From NCBI RefSeq assembly GCF_041080625.1, contig NZ_CP163518.1, forward strand, positions 7,867,501-7,931,500: DNA of 64,000 nt. The letters are read 5' to 3'. The notes below the pieces were generated by a model, which ran no database searches, had not been told where the DNA came from, and was given only the letters and a program-made list of their open reading frames with translations. Positions 18,095 through 26,164 of this stretch are shown piece after piece. How positions within the stretch are numbered: position 1 is the first letter of the stretch; each line of letters begins with the position of its first letter. Source of the DNA: Streptomyces sp. CG1. Lineage in GTDB: Bacteria > Actinomycetota > Actinomycetes > Streptomycetales > Streptomycetaceae. The position numbers were made by a program, and so were the translations under genes.

Positions 18095-19102
18095 ATGACC
18101 GCGATCACCACCGAAACCGGTACCGGCCACCGGGTTCTCGATGCGATACGCAGGCACACCGCGAGCGAGAACCCGAGTTCGTTCCTGGCGCTCAACAGCG
18201 GAAACAGCGTCTTCACCGTGCCGGGCGCGGACGGTGTCGTCGTCCACCGCCGCACCGGCCGCTGGGCCGTGCAGTTCGGCGGTCCCTTCGCCGCCGAGGA
18301 GGACTACGACACCCTCCTCGACGCGTTCCGGCGCCATGTCCGGGACGAGGGCCTGGGCCTCGTCGGCGTCCAGCTGCAGCGCACCGACGCCGAGCGCTAC
18401 GCCCGGCGCGGCTTCACGGTCAACCAGGTCGGCGCCTCCTGGGCGGTGAGCCTCGCCGAGTTCACGCTGCGCGGCAGCAGGTTCATGCAGCTGCGCAACA
18501 AGATCTCCCGCGCCCACCGCAACGGCCTGCGGATCCAGGAGGCGGACGCGGCCGGCGTCGGCGAGGCCATCGCCGCCATCGACGCGGCCTGGCTCGGCTC
18601 CAAGGGCGGCGCCCAGCAACTGGAGTTCCTCGTCGGCCAGATCGGCGGCCGGGCACAGGAACACCGCCGGCTGTTCATCGGAACCATCGACGGCGCCCCG
18701 GTCGCCTACATCTCGTACTCACCGGTCCATGGCAGCCGGGCCGGCTGGATGCACGACCTCAGCCGCCGCATCCCCGAGGGCTCCCCGGGGCTGATGGAGG
18801 CCATCAACGCGCACGCCATCGAGGTGTTCCGGGCCGAGGGCGTCGCCTGGCTGCACTTCGGGTTCACGCCGTTCACCGGCTTGGACGCCGGCCATGAACT
18901 CGACGGCCACAGCCCCGCGTTCCAGTGGCTGATGCACGCCCTGTGGGCCGAGGGCGCGGCGCTGTACCCGGCGCAGACCCAGCTGTCGTACAAGCAGAAA
19001 TGGGCGCCCGACGTGCTCATCCCCGAGTACGTCGCCTTCGACGGGCCGCAGGCCTCGCTGCCCGGGTTCGCGCACATCTTCCGCGCCTGCAACGCCTTCT
19101 GA
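18095..19102 (+). CDS. MprF-type aminoacyl-tRNA-dependent transferase (VlmA-like)
   Basis: 335 residues of the DUF2156/lysylphosphatidylglycerol-synthetase C-terminal domain (two tandem GNAT folds), without the flippase membrane part. Visible: GRWAVQFGGPFA, RRGFTVNQVGASWAV, KISRAHRNGLR and RSAGWMHDLSRR-like core, plus HFGFTPF and QTQLSYKQKWAP near the end. In valanimycin biosynthesis VlmA, of this family, moves serine from seryl-tRNA onto an alkylhydroxylamine. The second SerRS and the N-hydroxylase in this cluster make the same reaction likely here. The start is ATG 18095 with GAAAGGGG upstream. It is the first gene right of the SARP, divergent from it. The alternative is a plain lipid aminoacylase. 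Confidence 0.85.
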   Translation: MTAITTETGTGHRVLDAIRRHTASENPSSFLALNSGNSVFTVPGADGVVVHRRTGRWAVQFGGPFAAEEDYDTLLDAFRRHVRDEGLGLVGVQLQRTDAERYARRGFTVNQVGASWAVSLAEFTLRGSRFMQLRNKISRAHRNGLRIQEADAAGVGEAIAAIDAAWLGSKGGAQQLEFLVGQIGGRAQEHRRLFIGTIDGAPVAYISYSPVHGSRAGWMHDLSRRIPEGSPGLMEAINAHAIEVFRAEGVAWLHFGFTPFTGLDAGHELDGHSPAFQWLMHALWAEGAALYPAQTQLSYKQKWAPDVLIPEYVAFDGPQASLPGFAHIFRACNAF

Positions 19103-19131
19103 CTCACCACCGACGAAAGGACGAGGACGAC

Positions 19132-19281
19132 ATGAGCCAGTCCACCGAGGAACTCCAGCACACCCTGGTCGAGCAGCTGATGGCCGTCATCGGCGCGCCC
19201 GACGACGAGCAGGTCGCCGCGGCCGCCGACACGGCCGTACGCGTCCTGGACGAGCGACTGCGCGCCGAGGCGGCCGCCTGA
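19132..19281 (+). CDS. Small acidic helical protein (49 aa), unknown
   Basis: MSQSTEELQHTLVEQLMAVI followed by GAPDDEQVAAAADTAVRVLDERLRAEAAA. It is rich in Ala, Glu, Asp and Leu, probably one or two amphipathic helices. There is no cysteine, no signal peptide and no recognisable family. ATG 19132 has AGGACGAGGA upstream and lies 29 nt after the transferase, so it is probably co-expressed. It could be an accessory or stabilising subunit for the transferase. It lacks the DSL motif, so it is not a carrier protein. GC3 bias supports coding. Confidence 0.55.
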   Translation: MSQSTEELQHTLVEQLMAVIGAPDDEQVAAAADTAVRVLDERLRAEAAA

Positions 19282-19297
19282 ACGCGGCGCCTGGCTG

Positions 19298-19341
19298 GAT
19301 CAGACCGGCATCAGTGCCACATCAGTGCCGCACGGAACGCT
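19298..19341 (+). promoter_or_regulatory. SARP-type box 3 (desaturase-FabI operon)
   Basis: GATCAGA (19298-19304), CATCAGT (19309-19315), CATCAGT (19320-19326), exactly 11 bp apart; 9 bp; -10-like AACGCT (19336-19341). Core is ATCAG instead of GTCAG. The expected start near 19349 would leave a GC-rich leader of about 210 nt before the desaturase ATG at 19559. I see no other gene in 19282-19558. Confidence 0.7.
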
Positions 19342-19558
19342 GGACGCACGTTCGCCCGGCGGTCCGGGCCCGGGAGCACCGCACTGTGCCCCCGTCGCCC
19401 GTTCCGCCGGGCGGACCCCGACGGGACCGGTCCCGCCGTCCCGCTGTCCCGCGACGGTGACCGCACGCGGGAGCTGAAGTCGACTCGCGGCGCCCGCAGC
19501 TCCGCCCGGCAGCGGCGCCGCCGCCCGAGCCGGGCACTTCTCCCAAGGAGAGCAACGC

Positions 19559-20683
19559 ATGCAGCGTCCGCACACACAGATGGCCGGGGACATCCGGACG
19601 GCCGGGGCTCCGGCCGCCGAGGCCGTCCCGCGCCCCGGCGCCTCGGCGACCTTCGCCGAACTGCTCAAACGCGTCAAAGCCGAGGGCCTGCTCGACCTGG
19701 ACCCGCGCTACTACGTGGGCAAGCTCGCCCTCAACACCACCCTGCTGCTGCTCGGGTTCGCCGCCTTCTTCGAGCTGGGCGACACCTGGTGGCAGCTGGT
19801 CACGGCCCTGTGGATGGGCCTGTGCGGCGGCCAGTCGGCGTTCATGTGGCACGACGCCGGTCACAAGGCGATGTTCCGCAGCAAGAAGGCCGCCTCCGCG
19901 GTCGGCTATGCGCACGCCAACCTGGTCAACGGGGTCAGCTACGGCTGGTGGGTCAACCACCACAACCGCCACCACTCCAACCCCAACCACCTGGACATGG
20001 ACCCGGACATCGGCCGGCGCACCGCCATCTTCGACATCAAGCAGTACCCGACCCGCAAGGGCACCCAGAAGATCGTCGTGCGTTACCAGAGCGTGCTGTT
20101 CTTCGTGCTGCTGGTGCTCGAAGGCTTCAAGATGCTGAAGACGGCCGTCCTGTCGATCACCCAGGGCAGGACCAGGCGGCCCGTGCTGGAGACGTTCCTG
20201 ATCCTGCTGCGCGCCGCCGTCTACCTCGCCTGCGTCTTCACCGTCCTGTCCCCGGCACTCGCGGTCGCCTTCATCGTCGTCCAGCACGCCGCCCTCGGCG
20301 TCTACTTCGGCATGATCTTCGCCCCGAACCACAAGGGCATGCAGATCCGCGACGGTGCGGAGGAGACCCTGGACTGGCTGGAGCGCCAGGTCCTCACCTC
20401 CCGCAACATCCGGCCCAGCCTGCTGATCGACTTCCTCTACGGCGGCCTCAACTACCAGGTGGAACACCATCTGTTCCCGGCCATGCCGCAGAAGAACCTG
20501 CCGCGCGCCCGCGAACTGACCCGCGCCTACTGCGCCGAACGCGGGGTGCCGTACCACGAGGTCGGGTTCTGGGCCTCGTACCGCGAGGTCGCCACCTACC
20601 TCCACGAGGTCAGCGCGCCCGTGCGGCGCGGTGACGTGGAGGAGGAGATCCGGCGCCGGGCCGAGGCCGCCCGAGCCGCCTGA
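19559..20683 (+). CDS. Membrane fatty-acid (acyl-CoA/acyl-lipid) desaturase
   Basis: A 374-residue integral-membrane diiron desaturase. The three histidine boxes are intact: HDAGH (in FMWHDAGHKAMF), HNRHH (in WWVNHHNRHHSNP) and QVEHH (in LNYQVEHHLFP). Hydrophobic segments lie at about residues 57-90 and 200-255. It inserts a double bond into an acyl chain using ferredoxin or cytochrome electrons. A 7Fe ferredoxin is encoded two genes downstream, and a MFS gene and an enoyl reductase share the operon. It probably desaturates the lipid tail of the cluster product. Start ATG 19559 has AAGGAGAG just upstream. Confidence 0.92.
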   Translation: MQRPHTQMAGDIRTAGAPAAEAVPRPGASATFAELLKRVKAEGLLDLDPRYYVGKLALNTTLLLLGFAAFFELGDTWWQLVTALWMGLCGGQSAFMWHDAGHKAMFRSKKAASAVGYAHANLVNGVSYGWWVNHHNRHHSNPNHLDMDPDIGRRTAIFDIKQYPTRKGTQKIVVRYQSVLFFVLLVLEGFKMLKTAVLSITQGRTRRPVLETFLILLRAAVYLACVFTVLSPALAVAFIVVQHAALGVYFGMIFAPNHKGMQIRDGAEETLDWLERQVLTSRNIRPSLLIDFLYGGLNYQVEHHLFPAMPQKNLPRARELTRAYCAERGVPYHEVGFWASYREVATYLHEVSAPVRRGDVEEEIRRRAEAARAA

Positions 20684-20724
20684 GTCCCCGCGTGACGTCC
20701 GCCTGCCCCAAGGAGTCAGCCACC

Positions 20725-22173
20725 GTGTCCCAGACCACCGCGGCGGCGGGCGGTCTCACCGCTCCCGCCGCGATCGGCGCCCGCCTGGACCGGATGCCGA
20801 TCACCCCGCTGCACCGCAGACTCACCGCGGTCATCGGTGTCGGCCTGTTCTTCGACACCTTCGAGAACAACCTGTCCGGCACCGTCGGCAAGGTGCTCCA
20901 GAACGACTTCGCGTTCGGCGCGACCTCGCTCAAGCTCGTGCTGGCCGCCGCGTTCCTCGGCCAGTTCACCGGTTCCCTGACGCTCGGCCGGATCGCCGAC
21001 CGGTACGGCCGGCGCCGGGCCTTCCTCGTCAACCTCGGTGTCTACTCGGTCTGTTCGCTGCTCGGTGCCCTCTCGCCGAACGCCGCCTGGCTGATCGTGA
21101 CCCGCTTTCTCGCCGGTGCCGGCATAGGTGCCGAACAGGCGCTGTCCGACTGCTACCTGGCCGACGTGCTGCCCGCGGGCAAGCGGGGCCGGTTCATCGC
21201 CTGGGCCTACACCCTCGCCTTCTGCGGAGTGCCCGCGGTCGGCTTCGCCGCGCTCTGGCTGGTGCCGCTGGCCCCGCTTGGTGTGGCCGGCTGGCGCTGG
21301 CTGTTCGTGCTGGGCGCGGCCGGCTCCGCCGTGGTGTGGCTGCTGCGGCGGGGGCTGATCGAGTCGCCGCGGTGGCTGGCGGCGAACGGCTGCGCCGCTG
21401 CGGCCGACAGGCTGGTGTCGCGCATGGAGGCCGAGGCAGCCGACCGTGGCTTGTCGTTCGCCGTTCCGGCGCAAGTGCCGGGATCCGCCGACGGTCGTCT
21501 GTCGCGCCGTCGTGGCTGGTCGCGCCCACCCGACGGCAGCCGCACATCAGACACGGCCCCGCGCCCCTTCGGGACGCAGCCACGGTTGCGGGACGTCCTC
21601 GGGCCGGGCCTGCGCCGCCGTACCCTCGTCCTCTGGCTCTTCTGCGTGCTCTCGGTCGTCGGCTACTACGGCTTCGGCACACTCGCCCCGCAGATCGTCG
21701 CCGCCAAGGGTTACGGCATCGTCGCCGGCCTCGGCTTCACCGCGCTGTCCTTCCTCGGCTACCCGGTGGGCTCCGCCCTCGCGCTGCCGGTCGTGGACCG
21801 CGTCGAACGCCGCACCCTGATCGCCCTGTCGTCGGCGGCGATGGTGGCGGCCGGACTCGGCTTCGCCTGCGCGGACTCCGCGGCCCTGATCGTGATCTGC
21901 GGTTTCGCCTACACCCTCTGCAGCAACGTCTTCTCCAGCGTCTCGCACGTGTACCTGTCCGAGCAGTACCCGACCACGATCCGGGCCACCGCCGCCGGCG
22001 CCGCCTACTCGCTGTCCAAACTCAGCGCCGCCGCACTGCCGTTCGTCCTGCTGCCGGTCCTGGACGCGCACGGCGCCGGCGCCCTGTTCGCCGTCATCGC
22101 CGCAGCCATGGCCGTGCTCGCACTCACCGTGCTGACCCTGGGCGAGCGCACCACCGGCACCCCGGTCGACTGA
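20725..22173 (+). CDS. MFS transporter (sugar-porter-like) with repeat-encoded loop insert
   Basis: A 482-residue, about 12-TM MFS protein. ITPLHRRLTAVIGVGLFFDTFE starts TM1, GRIADRYGRRRAFLVNLG is the loop 2-3 signature and DRVERRTLI the loop 8-9 equivalent. It probably exports a cluster intermediate or product, or imports a precursor. GTG 20725 follows AAGGAG; an ATG at 20692 adds 11 residues. The central loop (about residues 262-281) is translated from a 60-bp dispersed repeat (21509-21568) also found between genes at 46841. The lengthened loop should be tolerated because it is cytoplasmic. Confidence 0.85.
   Translation: MSQTTAAAGGLTAPAAIGARLDRMPITPLHRRLTAVIGVGLFFDTFENNLSGTVGKVLQNDFAFGATSLKLVLAAAFLGQFTGSLTLGRIADRYGRRRAFLVNLGVYSVCSLLGALSPNAAWLIVTRFLAGAGIGAEQALSDCYLADVLPAGKRGRFIAWAYTLAFCGVPAVGFAALWLVPLAPLGVAGWRWLFVLGAAGSAVVWLLRRGLIESPRWLAANGCAAAADRLVSRMEAEAADRGLSFAVPAQVPGSADGRLSRRRGWSRPPDGSRTSDTAPRPFGTQPRLRDVLGPGLRRRTLVLWLFCVLSVVGYYGFGTLAPQIVAAKGYGIVAGLGFTALSFLGYPVGSALALPVVDRVERRTLIALSSAAMVAAGLGFACADSAALIVICGFAYTLCSNVFSSVSHVYLSEQYPTTIRATAAGAAYSLSKLSAAALPFVLLPVLDAHGAGALFAVIAAAMAVLALTVLTLGERTTGTPVD
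21509..21568 (-). repeat. Dispersed 60-bp repeat, copy inside MFS coding sequence
   Basis: The reverse complement matches 46841-46900 at 56 of 60 positions by eye. It contains GTGTCTGATGTGCGGCT and TGGGCGCGACCAGCCAC. The reading frame passes through and gives RRRGWSRPPDGSRTSDTAPR in the TM6-TM7 loop. Related elements ending in CGCGACCAGCCAC are scattered through Streptomyces intergenic DNA. Confidence 0.8.
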
Positions 22174-22201
22174 ACTCACCTCTCAAGCAAAGGAGTTGAC
22201 C

Positions 22202-22531
22202 ATGACCTATGTCATCGGACTGCCCTGTGTCGACGTCAAGGACCGCTCCTGCGTCGACGAATGCCCCGTCGACTGCATCTACGAAGGACGCCGCGCCCTG
22301 TACATCCATCCGGAGGAATGCGTCGACTGCGGGGCCTGTGAACCGGTGTGCCCGGTCGACGCCATCTACTTCGAGGACGATCTGCCCGAGGAATGGGGCG
22401 GCGACCACGCGGCCTCCAACGCCGCCTTCTTCGCGGGCCTCGGCTCGCCCGGCGGCGGCAGCTCCCTCGGTCCCCAGGACCATGACTCCCCGCAGGTGAG
22501 CGCGCTGCCGAAGGCGGTGCCGGTGGCATGA
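22202..22531 (+). CDS. 7Fe ferredoxin (FdxA type)
   Basis: A 109-residue ferredoxin. Cys9, Cys17 and Cys50 would bind a [3Fe-4S] cluster; Cys21, Cys40, Cys43 and Cys46 a [4Fe-4S] cluster; Cys25 is the usual free Cys. Motifs: SCVDECPVDCIYEG and ECVDCGACEPVCPVDAIY. It is a soluble electron carrier. In the cluster it could reduce the desaturase, the ferritin-like diiron oxidase or the P450. AAAGGAG precedes ATG 22202. It overlaps the enoyl reductase gene by 4 nt. Confidence 0.93.
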   Translation: MTYVIGLPCVDVKDRSCVDECPVDCIYEGRRALYIHPEECVDCGACEPVCPVDAIYFEDDLPEEWGGDHAASNAAFFAGLGSPGGGSSLGPQDHDSPQVSALPKAVPVA

Positions 22532-23295
22532 GCGGCATCCTCGCCGGCAAGCGGATCCTGGTCACCGGGGTGGTCACGGACGCCTCGATCGCCTTCCATG
22601 TGGCCCGGATCGCCCAGGAGGAGGGGGCCGAGGTGCTGCTCACCGGCTTCGGCCGGCTCTCCCTGATCGAGCGCTTCGCGGGAAAGCTTCCCCGGCCCGC
22701 CCCCGTGATCGAGCTGGACGTCACCGATCAGGGGCACCTGGACAGCCTCGCCGACCGGATCGGCGCGCACACCGACGCCCTCGACGGCGTGGTCCACTCC
22801 ATCGCCTACGGCCCTCAGGGCGCCTTCTCCTTCCTGGACGGCACCTGGGACGACGTGTCGACGGCCGTGCAGGTCTCGGCGTACTCCCTGAAGTCCCTCA
22901 CCACGGCCTGCCTGCCGCTGCTGAAGCGGCGCGGTGGTTCGGTCGTCGGCCTCACCTTCGACGCCAGCGTGGCCTGGCCGCACTACGACTGGATGGGCGT
23001 GGCCAAGGCCGCCCTGGAGTCCACCAGCCGCTATCTGGCCCGCAACCTCGGCGCCCACGGCATCCGCTGCAACCTGGTCGCGGCCGGCCCCCTGCGCTCC
23101 ATGGCCGCCAAGTCCATCCCCGGCTTCGCCGAACTGGCCGAGGTCTGGACGACCGACCGCGCCCCTGCGGGCTGGGACCTCACCGACCCCATCCCGGCCG
23201 CCCGCGGCGTCGTCGCCCTGCTGTCGGACTTCTTCCCGCGCACCACGGGCGAGATCGTGCACGTGGACGGAGGGGTGCACATGACGGGCGCGTGA
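22528..23295 (+). CDS. fabI: Enoyl-ACP reductase, FabI/InhA type
   Basis: A 255-residue short-chain dehydrogenase-fold enoyl reductase. GILAGKRILVTGVVTDASIAFHVA is the FabI/InhA dinucleotide loop, HSIAYGPQGAF the conserved substrate loop, and the catalytic pair is the Tyr in WPHYDWMGVAKAALES with Lys five residues on. The C-terminal GEIVHVDGGVHMTGA is typical. It reduces trans-2-enoyl-ACP with NADH. Being inside a BGC, it is either the reductase of a private FAS or a second, resistant FabI copy. The Tyr and Lys are both present, so it should be active. Confidence 0.93.
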   Translation: MSGILAGKRILVTGVVTDASIAFHVARIAQEEGAEVLLTGFGRLSLIERFAGKLPRPAPVIELDVTDQGHLDSLADRIGAHTDALDGVVHSIAYGPQGAFSFLDGTWDDVSTAVQVSAYSLKSLTTACLPLLKRRGGSVVGLTFDASVAWPHYDWMGVAKAALESTSRYLARNLGAHGIRCNLVAAGPLRSMAAKSIPGFAELAEVWTTDRAPAGWDLTDPIPAARGVVALLSDFFPRTTGEIVHVDGGVHMTGA

Positions 23296-23309
23296 CCCGG
23301 GCATGGGAA

Positions 23310-23336
23310 AGGGGCGGGAGCCGAACTCCCGCCCCT
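23310..23336. terminator. Bidirectional terminator between convergent operons
   Basis: AGGGGCGGGAG (23310-23320), loop CCGAA, CTCCCGCCCCT (23326-23336): an 11-bp perfect stem. It sits between the fabI stop and the stop of the convergent SerRS gene, with weak T-rich sequence after it. It should terminate from both sides. Confidence 0.85.
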
Positions 23337-23347
23337 CTTCGATGCGT

Positions 23348-24625
23348 TCACTCGGTCGCGCCGCCCGGCAGGATCCGCCGGAACCCGGTGTACGGCACCA
23401 GCGCTTCGGGCAGCACCACGGATCCGTCGTCCTGGACGCCCTGTTCCAGCAGGGCGGCCACCGTGCGGCCGATCGGGAGGGCCGAGCCGTTCAGGGTGGC
23501 CGCCGGGGTCTTGCGGCCGTCGGCCCGCCTGACCCGGATGTCGGCCCGACGGGCCTGGAAGGTGCCGCAGTCGGAGACCGAGGAGATCTCCCGGTAGGAG
23601 CCGCCGCCGGGCAGCCAGACCTCGATGTCGTACGTCATCCGCGCCGAGAAGCCCATGTCCCCCGCAGGCAACAGCACCGTACGGAAGGACAGTTCGAGCC
23701 GGCGCAGACACTCCTCGGCATGCCCGACCATCAGCTCCAGCTGCTCCTGCGCCTGCTCCGGCGCGCAGATCCGCACCAGTTCCACCTTCTCGAACTGGTG
23801 CAGCCTGAGCACGCCCCGGGTGTCGCGGCCGTACGCGCCCGCCTCCGCGCGGAAGCAGGGGGTGCGGGCGGTGAAGGCGTACGGCAGGGCCCGCGCGTCC
23901 AGCAGCTCGCCGGCCACCAGGTTGGTCAGCGGCACCTCGGCGGTCGGGATCAGGAACAGCTCCCGGTCGCCGACCTGGGTGCGGAACAAGTCCTCCTCGA
24001 ACTTGGGGAGTTGGCCGGTGCCGGTCATGGTGTCCCGGCCGACCAGGAACGGCACGGACTGCTCGGTGTAGCCGTGCTCACGGGTGTGCAGGTCCAGGAA
24101 GAAGTCGCCGAGGGCCCGCTCCAGCCGTGCCCCGGCGCCGTGCGCGACGCTGAACCGGGCGCCGGACAGCTTGGCCGCCGCGGGGGAGTCCAGGATGCCG
24201 AGCGCCTCGCCGATCTCGGCGTGGTGCCGGGCCCCGTCCGCCGGACGCGGGGCCGGGCCGCCCCGCCGTATCTCCACGGCCTCCTTCTCCGAGTCACCGT
24301 CCGGAACCGAGTCCAGCGGCAGATTCGGGACGCGGAGCAGCAGCTCGCACAGCTCGCCGGCCGCCTTCCGGGCGGCGCTCTCCGCCTGCTGCACCTCGGC
24401 TCGCAGCGCCCGGGCCGCCTCCTTCTCCGCCTCCGTCGGCGGGCCGGAGCGGCGGGCCTTGGCCGTACGGTTCAGCTCGGTGCGCAGCCGGGTGACCTCG
24501 GCCTGGGTGGCCGAGCGGGCGCGCAGCGCGGCGCCGAGAGCGTCCAGGCCGAGGTCGTGGCGGCGGCGGGCCAGGCGCCGTACGGCGTCGGGGCCCGCCT
24601 CGATCAGCTCGTGCGGATCATGCAT
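23348..24625 (-). CDS. Seryl-tRNA synthetase, cluster copy (VlmL-like)
   Basis: A 425-residue class II SerRS. It has an N-terminal tRNA-binding coiled coil (residues about 30-105), motif 2 FRAEAGAYGRDTRGVLRLHQFEK, TAEVPLTN, and motif 3 with NGSALPIGRTVAALLE. Streptomycetes have a housekeeping serS, so a second copy in a BGC suggests a dedicated seryl-tRNA pool. VlmL plays this role in valanimycin biosynthesis, feeding VlmA; here the 18095 protein is the VlmA-like partner. It is the last gene of the long leftward operon, overlapping the APC permease gene by 8 nt. Confidence 0.92.
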   Translation of the reverse strand: MHDPHELIEAGPDAVRRLARRRHDLGLDALGAALRARSATQAEVTRLRTELNRTAKARRSGPPTEAEKEAARALRAEVQQAESAARKAAGELCELLLRVPNLPLDSVPDGDSEKEAVEIRRGGPAPRPADGARHHAEIGEALGILDSPAAAKLSGARFSVAHGAGARLERALGDFFLDLHTREHGYTEQSVPFLVGRDTMTGTGQLPKFEEDLFRTQVGDRELFLIPTAEVPLTNLVAGELLDARALPYAFTARTPCFRAEAGAYGRDTRGVLRLHQFEKVELVRICAPEQAQEQLELMVGHAEECLRRLELSFRTVLLPAGDMGFSARMTYDIEVWLPGGGSYREISSVSDCGTFQARRADIRVRRADGRKTPAATLNGSALPIGRTVAALLEQGVQDDGSVVLPEALVPYTGFRRILPGGATE

Positions 24626-26081
24626 GACGGTCTCCTGTCAGAGTGGGGGACGGCGCCGGGGCGGGGGAGGGAAGGTGCCGGGTGGCGAGCCGGTGGTAGC
24701 GGAGCGGGTGCGCGGCGCGCAGCCGGGCGGCGTACGCCAGCCCGCCCAGCGCGACCAGCGGCAGCAGCCAGGGCAGGGCGGCGATCACCTGCGACGGGGA
24801 GCCGGTGAGCATGTCGAAGTTGCCGACGACCAGCCAGACGGAGGCGGCGAGCCCGGTGAAGCCGAGGAGCGGGGCGAGGGTCTCCCGCCACCAGTGCCCG
24901 CCGCCCCCGCGCAGCCTGAGCCCGAGCACGGACAGCGCGGCCAGCGCCTGCAGGGCGACGATGCCGAGGGTGCCGAGGCCGAGCATGCTGGTGGTCAGAT
25001 CGGCGTACGGGTCGAGCCCGGCGACGGCGAAGGCGCCCACGACCACCATGGTCAGCGCACTCTGCGCGAGACTCGCCCGGTGCGGCGACCGGTGCCGCGG
25101 GTGTTCGAGGGCCAGCCCGCCCGGGAGCAGTCCGTCCTCGGCGAGGACCTGGGCATACCGGCCCGCGGCGCTGTGCAGCGCCAGCGTCGCCGCGAACAGG
25201 CTGGTGCAGAGCAGCACCTGGAGCCCGGTGCTGCCCGCCTTGCCGAGGAAGTCGTCACCGAGGGAGAAGAACAGATCGCCCATCTCCTTCCCGGCGACCT
25301 CCCGCACCCGCCCGCTGCCGACCGCACCGACCGCCAGCCAGCTGGTCAGCGCGTAGAAGCCGGCGATCAGCACGACGGCCGCATACGTGGCCCGGGGCAC
25401 GCTGCGCCGCGGGTCCCGAGCCTCCTTGCCGTACAGGGCGGCCGACTCGAAACCGATGAAGGACACGAACGCGAACATCAACGACACCCCGGCCCCGTGC
25501 CCGCCCGCGACATGCGGCGAGAACGAGACGGCGGGCAGGGCATGCACCCCGTGCCGGGCAAGGATGGCGATGTCCAGCGCGGCCAGCACCCCGATCTCGC
25601 CCAGCATCAGCAGGGCCAGCACTCGCGCGCTGAGCGCGATCTCCCGGTAGCCCAGGACGGCGGTCAGCACCAGCCCGACGGCCGCACACCACTCCCAGGA
25701 GACCGCCAACCCATGGGCGGCAAGCACCAGTTGGGTGAAGTAACCGAGCGCACCCGCGAGACCGATGGTCGCGCAGTTGTAGGAGAGGAGCGCCACATAC
25801 CCGGCGGCGACCGCAGGCGGCTTGCCGAGCCCGTCGGCGACGGAGGCGTAGAACCCACCGGATCCACCGGTACGACGGGCACTGACCGCGTATCCGACCG
25901 AGAAGCACAGGAGAGTGACTCCGGCGAACAAGAAGGCCGCAGGCACACCGGCGCCGTCTCCGAAGGCGAAGGCGAGGGGGACCGTGCCGACCATGGCGGA
26001 GAGCGGGGCGGCAGCGGCGACGATGAGGAAGAGGATGTGCCCGGTACCGAGCCGACCGGGTGGGGAACCAGTGGTGGACAT
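24618..26081 (-). CDS. APC-family amino-acid permease in the azoxy cluster
   Basis: A 487-residue, 12-14 TM APC transporter: HILFLIVAAAAPLSAMVGTVPLAFAFG (TM1), SARRTGGSGGFYASVADGLGK and FVSFIGFESAALYGKEARDP. It differs clearly from the CAT-type permease at 4113. Between the KASII and SerRS genes, it may import serine or another amino acid, or export an amino-acid-like intermediate. Direction and substrate are unknown. A GGAG-type ribosome site precedes ATG 26081. Confidence 0.85.
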   Translation of the reverse strand: MSTTGSPPGRLGTGHILFLIVAAAAPLSAMVGTVPLAFAFGDGAGVPAAFLFAGVTLLCFSVGYAVSARRTGGSGGFYASVADGLGKPPAVAAGYVALLSYNCATIGLAGALGYFTQLVLAAHGLAVSWEWCAAVGLVLTAVLGYREIALSARVLALLMLGEIGVLAALDIAILARHGVHALPAVSFSPHVAGGHGAGVSLMFAFVSFIGFESAALYGKEARDPRRSVPRATYAAVVLIAGFYALTSWLAVGAVGSGRVREVAGKEMGDLFFSLGDDFLGKAGSTGLQVLLCTSLFAATLALHSAAGRYAQVLAEDGLLPGGLALEHPRHRSPHRASLAQSALTMVVVGAFAVAGLDPYADLTTSMLGLGTLGIVALQALAALSVLGLRLRGGGGHWWRETLAPLLGFTGLAASVWLVVGNFDMLTGSPSQVIAALPWLLPLVALGGLAYAARLRAAHPLRYHRLATRHLPSPAPAPSPTLTGDRHA

Positions 26082-26164
26082 GGGGACTCTCCAGAGGAGG
26101 GGGACGTGAAAGGGGGAACAGCCGCCCGCGGAGCTTTCTCAGCGGACGGCTGCTGCAGAGGGGA

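Noticed and set aside
18095..19102. Lysyl-phosphatidylglycerol synthase for membrane resistance
   Set aside because: The flippase membrane half is absent and a second SerRS is in the cluster, which favours a seryl-tRNA biosynthetic transferase.
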